DNA of 64,000 nucleotides from Rhodospirillales bacterium BBD 1991-14 (GTDB lineage: Bacteria > Pseudomonadota > Alphaproteobacteria > Kiloniellales > Kiloniellaceae): positions 558,001-622,000 of the forward strand of contig LYSY01000001.1 of the NCBI GenBank assembly GCA_001657395.1, in the 5' to 3' direction. Under the pieces are notes generated by a model. The model was not told where the DNA came from, did no database searches, and saw only the letters and a list, made by a program, of their open reading frames with translations. Numbering within the stretch: the first letter of the stretch is position 1; every line of letters begins with the position of its first letter. Made by a program: the position numbers and the translations under genes. This document shows, piece after piece, positions 58,835 through 64,000 of this stretch.

Positions 58835-60363
58835 GCAGCAGTTCCCCGTGAAGCGAAGGCGACCAGCTTCCGGCTGGTCGCCGCGGTTGCGTCATAGAGC
58901 CCGCTGTAGATTTCCAGCAGCTCCTCGTAGTCCCTCCGGTGATCCTCGTTCGGTTCGACGGCCGTTGTTCTCCCGGCCATGGCTTCGGCAGCCTCGACGA
59001 TGGAGCCGTACCACCCCGCGCCGTAGGCCGCGATCATGCCCGCGCCCAGCGCGGAGGCCTCCACGGTTTCGGAGATCCGCACCGTCTTTCCCGAGGCATC
59101 GGCCAGCATCCGACGCCACAGCGGACTCGCCGCGCCGCCGCCGATGGCCAGGTACTCGGTCACGTCGAGATCGGCACTTGCCTCCATCAGGCGGGTGCGC
59201 ATGACCTGATCCAGCGTCATGCCCTCCAGAAGGGCACGGTAGACGTGGGCGGGCCCGTGGCCGCCGCCGAAGCCGATGAGGCAGCCGCGCGCCGCCGTGT
59301 CCCAATGCGGGTCCATGACACCGGACCAGTAGGGCAGGGCCATCAGGCCTTCGCAGCCGCGCGGGATTGCCGCCGCCGCTTCCTCCAGGTCTTCGAAGAC
59401 ATTCGGGTCGCTGCGCCCCTGCGGGGTGAAGCGGTCGACGAACCAGTTGATGAGGAAGGCGCCGGAGCGCAGGCAGTTCTCCAGAATATAGCCTTCGCCC
59501 TGGGCGGCGATCTCCGTCCGCCAGGCCCGGTCGTAGGCATAGGTGGGGGACCAGACACCCGAGACCACCGCCGTGCCCAGATTGATGTAGGCGCGGCTCG
59601 GCGTCGTGCAGTTGGTGCCGAGCCCGGCAAGCTGGCCATCGCCGCCCGCGGCATAGACCGGTGTTCCGCTTCTGAGGCCGGTTGCCGCCGCGGCCTCCCC
59701 GGTCACCTCTCCAAGGGCCGTGCCCGGCGCAAAAGCCGGCACCATCTGGTCTTCGCGCAAGCCCAGAGCGGACAGGATCTCCGGCGACCAGCGCTTCTCC
59801 ACGAGATCGAACAGCCCCATGGGGTCGGCCGAGATCCAGCCGGTCTTGAGGGCGCCGCAGAGGCGTTGGACAAGAAAGGCCTGCACGTCGGCGAAGCAGA
59901 CGGCGCGGGCGAAGACCTCGGGCTCGTGTCGCTTGAGCCAGAGATAGCTGTAGACGCAGGGCGTGATATCCGGGAAACGCCCGGTGATGCGGTGGATCGT
60001 CTCGGCGCCGAGCTCGGTGCTCAGATCCTCGACTTCCTGGCGCGCGCGCTCGTCCAGCCAGAGAATGCCGGGGCGCAGCGCCGCGCCCGCTTCGTCAAGC
60101 GGGACGAAAGTCTCGCGTTGGTTGGAGATCGCGAGGGCGGCGATCCGTTCCGCTGCGACCTTGGACAGCAGGTCCTTAAGGGCGGTGACGCAGGCCCGCC
60201 ACCAATCCTCGCTGTCCTGCTCGAAGTGATAGAGCTGCGGGTTGGACAACGCCAGCGGCGCACGTCCCTCGGCCAGGGCCTCTCCCTCGCGGGTCCAGGC
60301 TATTGCCTTGGTGCTTTGCGTCGAGGAGTCGATCCCGATGACGAGGTCCCGAGAGGCGGCCAT
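58831..60363 (-). CDS. FGGY-family carbohydrate kinase (xylulokinase-like)
   Basis: LVIGIDSSTQSTKAIAW, ISNQRETFVPLDEAG, YAAGGDGQLAGLGTNC, LAIGGGAASPLWRRMLADASGK; overlaps the AraM-like gene start. Confidence 0.92.
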   Translation of the reverse strand: MAASRDLVIGIDSSTQSTKAIAWTREGEALAEGRAPLALSNPQLYHFEQDSEDWWRACVTALKDLLSKVAAERIAALAISNQRETFVPLDEAGAALRPGILWLDERARQEVEDLSTELGAETIHRITGRFPDITPCVYSYLWLKRHEPEVFARAVCFADVQAFLVQRLCGALKTGWISADPMGLFDLVEKRWSPEILSALGLREDQMVPAFAPGTALGEVTGEAAAATGLRSGTPVYAAGGDGQLAGLGTNCTTPSRAYINLGTAVVSGVWSPTYAYDRAWRTEIAAQGEGYILENCLRSGAFLINWFVDRFTPQGRSDPNVFEDLEEAAAAIPRGCEGLMALPYWSGVMDPHWDTAARGCLIGFGGGHGPAHVYRALLEGMTLDQVMRTRLMEASADLDVTEYLAIGGGAASPLWRRMLADASGKTVRISETVEASALGAGMIAAYGAGWYGSIVEAAEAMAGRTTAVEPNEDHRRDYEELLEIYSGLYDATAATSRKLVAFASRGTAA

Positions 60364-60400
60364 AGACCTTCAGCTTTGTTGTCCGACCACGGAAAATCCG

Positions 60401-60437
60401 AAAAAAGGAGGTGGGCTGCGATCGTCTGCAGCCCACC
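60401..60437 (-). terminator. Intrinsic terminator/attenuator between SBP and kinase genes
   Basis: Minus strand: GGTGGGCTGC-AGACGATC-GCAGCCCACC-TCC-TTTTTT. Confidence 0.85.
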
Positions 60438-60450
60438 GCCGCATCCCACT

Positions 60451-61959
60451 TTAACCGGATACGATCTTGTTGGTCTTCTCGGCAATGGAGTCCATTGCCG
60501 CCTTCGCGCTGTCGTATTCACCGGCAAAGAAACGGCCAAGTTCAACAGGGATAGTGTCGTTGGCAAGCTCCGCCCATTCCGGCAGGTCCGGTTCGGAGCC
60601 CATGTAGTTGTCGATGGTTTCGCGGACCACGTTCAGGTGGCGCGTGGTTCCCGGGATGCCGGGTTTGGCATTGGCCTTCACCCGGGCGTCGTCGTAGACG
60701 CTGGTGCGGGTCGGGCCGGTGCCGCCGCCCAGCGTGGTGATGAAGACCTGGGTGTCGGCGGAGGTCGCCCACTGGGCGAACAGCCAGGCCGCATCCGGGC
60801 TCTTCGAGTACTTGGAGACCGCCAGGGACGAGCCGCCCTGGTGGCCGACGCCGGGGATCTCGCCGAAGCCGGTCTGCTCCACCGTGCGCAGGGCCTTGGG
60901 AGCCGGCGGAATGGCCGCCTCCATCAGCCCGGAGACCTGCGATGCATCGGGGTTGTCCCAGGAGGGGAAGAACTCACCCCAGCTCAGGACCTGGCCGGCG
61001 ATGCCCTGGGCCACCGACTGACCCTGGCCGTCCCAGGTCCAGGAGGTCACGCCCGGAGGCATGTTCTCTTTCAGCCGCACCCAGTAGTCCATGGCCTCCA
61101 GGCCCTCGGCGTCGTTGCCGCTGAACTTCTGGTCTGGACCGAAGATCGATCCGCCATGGCCCCAGAGCCAGGCCGTCCAGTCGCACTCCAGGCTGTAGTG
61201 GCCGGACTTCATCTGGCCTGTCGTGCCGTAGATGTCCGGGCCCTTGGCCTTCTGGATCGCCTGGGCGTTGGCCAGGAACTCGTCCATGGTGGTCGCCACC
61301 TTCAGGCCGAGCTCGTCGTAGACGTCCTTGCGGTACATGTAGATAAAGATCGGAATGTCGTAGGGAACGCCGACCATGATGCCGTCGTACATCGAGATGC
61401 CGTCAACCAGCGGGCCGAGGAAGTCGTCGAAGTTGTAGTTCGGCATTGCCAGGGCCGGCTTGGCGGCATACTTCTCGCGCGGATCGAGCACGTCGCCGGA
61501 GAAGCTCGCCATCCAGCTCTGGTCCAGATAGTAGAGGTCGTAGGTACCGAGGCCGGAGGCGACATCCAGGGTCAGTTTCTGGAGCACCTGTTCCAGGGGC
61601 AGAACCTCGATCTCCACATTGATGCCCGTGGCTTCTTCGAAGAAGGGCTTCAGGTGCTCGTTGATGGCGTTCGACGGCGGCGTGGACTCGGTGGCGAGGC
61701 GGATCGTCTGTCCCGCGAAGGGCTTTGCCACGTCTTTCAGCCAGGCCATCATATCGGCATCGGGGACGATCTCCGCGGCGGCTGCAGTGTTGAAGACGCC
61801 GCCCCGGAACCCGAACGGCATGGTGGCGGTGAGGCCCAGCGCCCCGGCACCCAGGCCCAGCTTGCTCGCGGCGCGCAGGAACTTGCGCCGTGACAGGTCG
61901 CCGCGGATATAACGGTCCGTGACAGAGGCAAGGTACAACTTTCGATCAGACTCTCTCAT
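60451..61959 (-). CDS. Extracellular solute-binding protein (sugar ABC), Tat-type leader
   Basis: RYIRGDLSRRKFLRAASKLGLGAGALGL twin-arginine motif; DGISMYDGIMVGVPYDIPIFIYMYRKDVYDELGLKVATTMDEF. Confidence 0.92.
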   Translation of the reverse strand: MRESDRKLYLASVTDRYIRGDLSRRKFLRAASKLGLGAGALGLTATMPFGFRGGVFNTAAAAEIVPDADMMAWLKDVAKPFAGQTIRLATESTPPSNAINEHLKPFFEEATGINVEIEVLPLEQVLQKLTLDVASGLGTYDLYYLDQSWMASFSGDVLDPREKYAAKPALAMPNYNFDDFLGPLVDGISMYDGIMVGVPYDIPIFIYMYRKDVYDELGLKVATTMDEFLANAQAIQKAKGPDIYGTTGQMKSGHYSLECDWTAWLWGHGGSIFGPDQKFSGNDAEGLEAMDYWVRLKENMPPGVTSWTWDGQGQSVAQGIAGQVLSWGEFFPSWDNPDASQVSGLMEAAIPPAPKALRTVEQTGFGEIPGVGHQGGSSLAVSKYSKSPDAAWLFAQWATSADTQVFITTLGGGTGPTRTSVYDDARVKANAKPGIPGTTRHLNVVRETIDNYMGSEPDLPEWAELANDTIPVELGRFFAGEYDSAKAAMDSIAEKTNKIVSG

Positions 61960-62036
61960 CGCAATTCCTCCCTCAATCTAGGCCCAGGCGGGCCGTTCGC
62001 AGGTCAGCAGACAATCGTGGTGTCTCTTGCTCCACT

Positions 62037-62912
62037 TCACTGTTTCACTGATCCCAAAGTCAGCCCGCGCACCAAGTTCTTCTGCACGAGCAGGATGAAG
62101 ATGAAGGCCGGCAGGATGGCTGCGGTGCCGAGCGCCGCCATGTTGCCCCAGGCCGTGCCGGTCGAGGTGACGAAGGTCGAGGAAACCACCGGCACGGTCT
62201 TCAGGCCCGTCTGCGTCAGCGTCAGGACAAAGAGAAACTCCGTCCAGGAGAAGATAAAGCACAGCACCGCGGTCGCGGCGATCCCGCCCATGGCCATGGG
62301 TAAGACCAGTTTGCGAAACACCAGGAAGCGCGATGCTCCGTCGATCAGGGCGGCCTCGTCGATCTCCTTGGGAATGTCGTCGAAGAAGCTCTTCAGCAGC
62401 AGCACCGCCAACGGCATGTTCATCAGCGCGTGGATCAGGATGACGCCGTGGTAGGTATCCAGCAGGCCGAAGTCGCGATAGATGAAGAACATCGGAATGG
62501 CGACGGCCACCGGCGGCATCATGCGGGTCGAGAGGATCCAGAACACGAAGTGGTGCTGGCCGCGGAATCGCATGCGCGAGAGGGCATAGGCCGCCAGGGT
62601 GGCGATGACGATGGCCAGGGCCGTCGAGCAGACGGCGATGACGATGGAATCCCAGAGGCGGGGCGTCATGTAGAAGTCGCCGCCGCCCGGCAGCACCGAC
62701 AGGCCCTGCTCGAAGCCCAGGGAGATGCCGAAGACCTCCTCGTAAGACTTGGCGCTGGTCTCGAAAGAGAAGACCTTGGGCGGGATCGAGAAGATCTCCC
62801 GGTCCAGCTTGATGGAGACCGTTACCCAGTAGTAGATCGGGAACGCGAAGAGCATGACCACCGCCCAGGCGGCGAGGGCGCGGAGAATCCTCTGTCCGGG
62901 GCTCAGCAGCAT
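62037..62912 (-). CDS. Carbohydrate ABC transporter permease (MalG-like)
   Basis: EIDEAALIDGASRFLVFRKLVLPMAMGGIAATAVLCFIFSWTEFLFVLTLT EAA-loop motif. Confidence 0.94.
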   Translation of the reverse strand: MLLSPGQRILRALAAWAVVMLFAFPIYYWVTVSIKLDREIFSIPPKVFSFETSAKSYEEVFGISLGFEQGLSVLPGGGDFYMTPRLWDSIVIAVCSTALAIVIATLAAYALSRMRFRGQHHFVFWILSTRMMPPVAVAIPMFFIYRDFGLLDTYHGVILIHALMNMPLAVLLLKSFFDDIPKEIDEAALIDGASRFLVFRKLVLPMAMGGIAATAVLCFIFSWTEFLFVLTLTQTGLKTVPVVSSTFVTSTGTAWGNMAALGTAAILPAFIFILLVQKNLVRGLTLGSVKQ

Positions 62913-62915
62913 GGC

Positions 62916-63809
62916 CTACCACCTGACCTTGAAGACGGCGACGAAGAGGTTGGCCGCAATCAGGATGACGAAGAGCGCAAAGAGGCTGAGAGTGGCGCCG
63001 TAGCCCCACTTTATGAAGCTGAAGGTCTGCTCCCAGGCATAGAGGCTGAGGGTGTAGGTCGAGGTTCCCGGGCCGCCGGAGGTCATGACGAAGACGTAAT
63101 CGAACATGCGGAAGAGATCGATGCCGCGGATCAGCACGGCGATGGCGATGACCTTGCCCATCATGGGCAGGGTGAGCCGGCGAAAGACCTGCCAGGAACT
63201 GGCGCCGTCGATCATCGCGGATTCAAAGGGGTCGCGGGGCAGGGAGCGCAGGCCGGCAACGAAAATCAGCACCATGAAGGGGGTCCATTGCCAGACGTCG
63301 GCGACGATCACGCCCCAGAGTGCCAGCGAGGGGGTGGCCAGGATCGGCGTCGCCTGGCTTAGCAGCCCCAGGGACTGCAGCGTCCAGGTAATGATCCCGA
63401 ACTGGGCGTCCTGCATCAGCAGAAACATCATGCCGGTGATGGCCGGCGGAATGACCAGCGTCAGGGTGAGAACCCCGCGCAGAAAGCCGAAGCCCGGGTC
63501 GTCGGAATCGATCAGCAGGGCGATCGCCATCCCAAGCACGACCTGTATGACCAGACAGATTCCGGTGTACAGGAGCGTGACGGAGAAAGCGTTCCACATG
63601 CGCGGGTCGCCGAAGAGCTGGACCCAGTTGTCGAAGCCGACCGGCACCAGCTCGCGCTTGCGCGGCGCGAACTCATGAAAGGACAGGAAGATGTTGTAGA
63701 AAAAGGGGTAGAGGGCGAAGACCACCAGGATCACGATCAGCGGCAGCAGCCACGGCAAGGGGTGGTCGGCAATCATGAAGCGGGGCGCGCGGATCATGCT
63801 GCCCGTCAT
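62916..63809 (-). CDS. Sugar ABC transporter permease (MalF-like)
   Basis: PLIVILVVFALYPFFYNIFLSFHEF ... FESAMIDGASSWQVFRRLTLPMMGKVI; start trimmed to MTGSM at 63809. Confidence 0.92.
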   Translation of the reverse strand: MTGSMIRAPRFMIADHPLPWLLPLIVILVVFALYPFFYNIFLSFHEFAPRKRELVPVGFDNWVQLFGDPRMWNAFSVTLLYTGICLVIQVVLGMAIALLIDSDDPGFGFLRGVLTLTLVIPPAITGMMFLLMQDAQFGIITWTLQSLGLLSQATPILATPSLALWGVIVADVWQWTPFMVLIFVAGLRSLPRDPFESAMIDGASSWQVFRRLTLPMMGKVIAIAVLIRGIDLFRMFDYVFVMTSGGPGTSTYTLSLYAWEQTFSFIKWGYGATLSLFALFVILIAANLFVAVFKVRW

Positions 63810-64000
63810 GTCATGATGCCCGTCATGGTGCCCGCCGCCCTCTGCGCGGCGGCCCTGCTGATTCCGGATCGCGCCGTGACGACGGCCGTGGACGCACCTC
63901 AAACCTCCCCAATCGCCGGACCGCCGGGCAGCCCCGCGGCAGCGTTCCTTATGTTTCTTGGCCGTAAAGGTCGCATAACATTTTTTTCCGTGCAATATCA

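Noticed and set aside
58939-61893. 984-aa plus-strand ORF opposite FGGY kinase and SBP
   Set aside because: Antisense artefact of high GC third positions; the minus strand has unambiguous kinase and SBP sequences.

Overview
High-GC (probably alphaproteobacterial) chromosomal segment that is almost entirely protein-coding. I recognised no rRNA, tRNA, CRISPR array, transposase or phage module. It is dense in solute uptake and catabolic operons: (i) an FAD monooxygenase / MBL-fold / TRAP region (1-5.2 kb); (ii) a MarR-TRAP operon with an embedded PhzS-like flavin monooxygenase (5.9-10.9 kb); (iii) SDR/LysR, DMT, RraA, GGT, MFS, GNAT, Lrp and PhzF genes (11-19.6 kb); (iv) a tripartite tricarboxylate transporter plus HpcH/HpaI aldolase operon (21.4-25.3 kb); (v) a large reductive pyrimidine-degradation locus (26.9-47.6 kb) with a RutR-like regulator, preT/preA, hydA, two candidate beta-ureidopropionases, cytosine deaminase and two ABC uptake systems, framed at both ends by RutR-like palindromes; (vi) an ECF sigma/anti-sigma pair, a radical SAM protein, a PAS protein and a GlpQ-like esterase (47.6-53.5 kb); (vii) a sugar/polyol ABC operon (53.5-64 kb) with a D-ribulokinase-type FGGY kinase, a second FGGY kinase, RpiB, GpsA-like and AraM (sn-glycerol-1-P dehydrogenase-like) proteins. 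The most interesting signals are the four RutR-like operators that bracket the pyrimidine island, the AraM+GpsA+two-kinase+RpiB operon of unknown substrate, an MBL protein that has lost all three metal-2 ligands, a perfect palindrome at the MarR/TRAP promoter, and strong stem-loops directly after four solute-binding-protein genes. All assignments are from reading the sequence and family recall; no database search was run.
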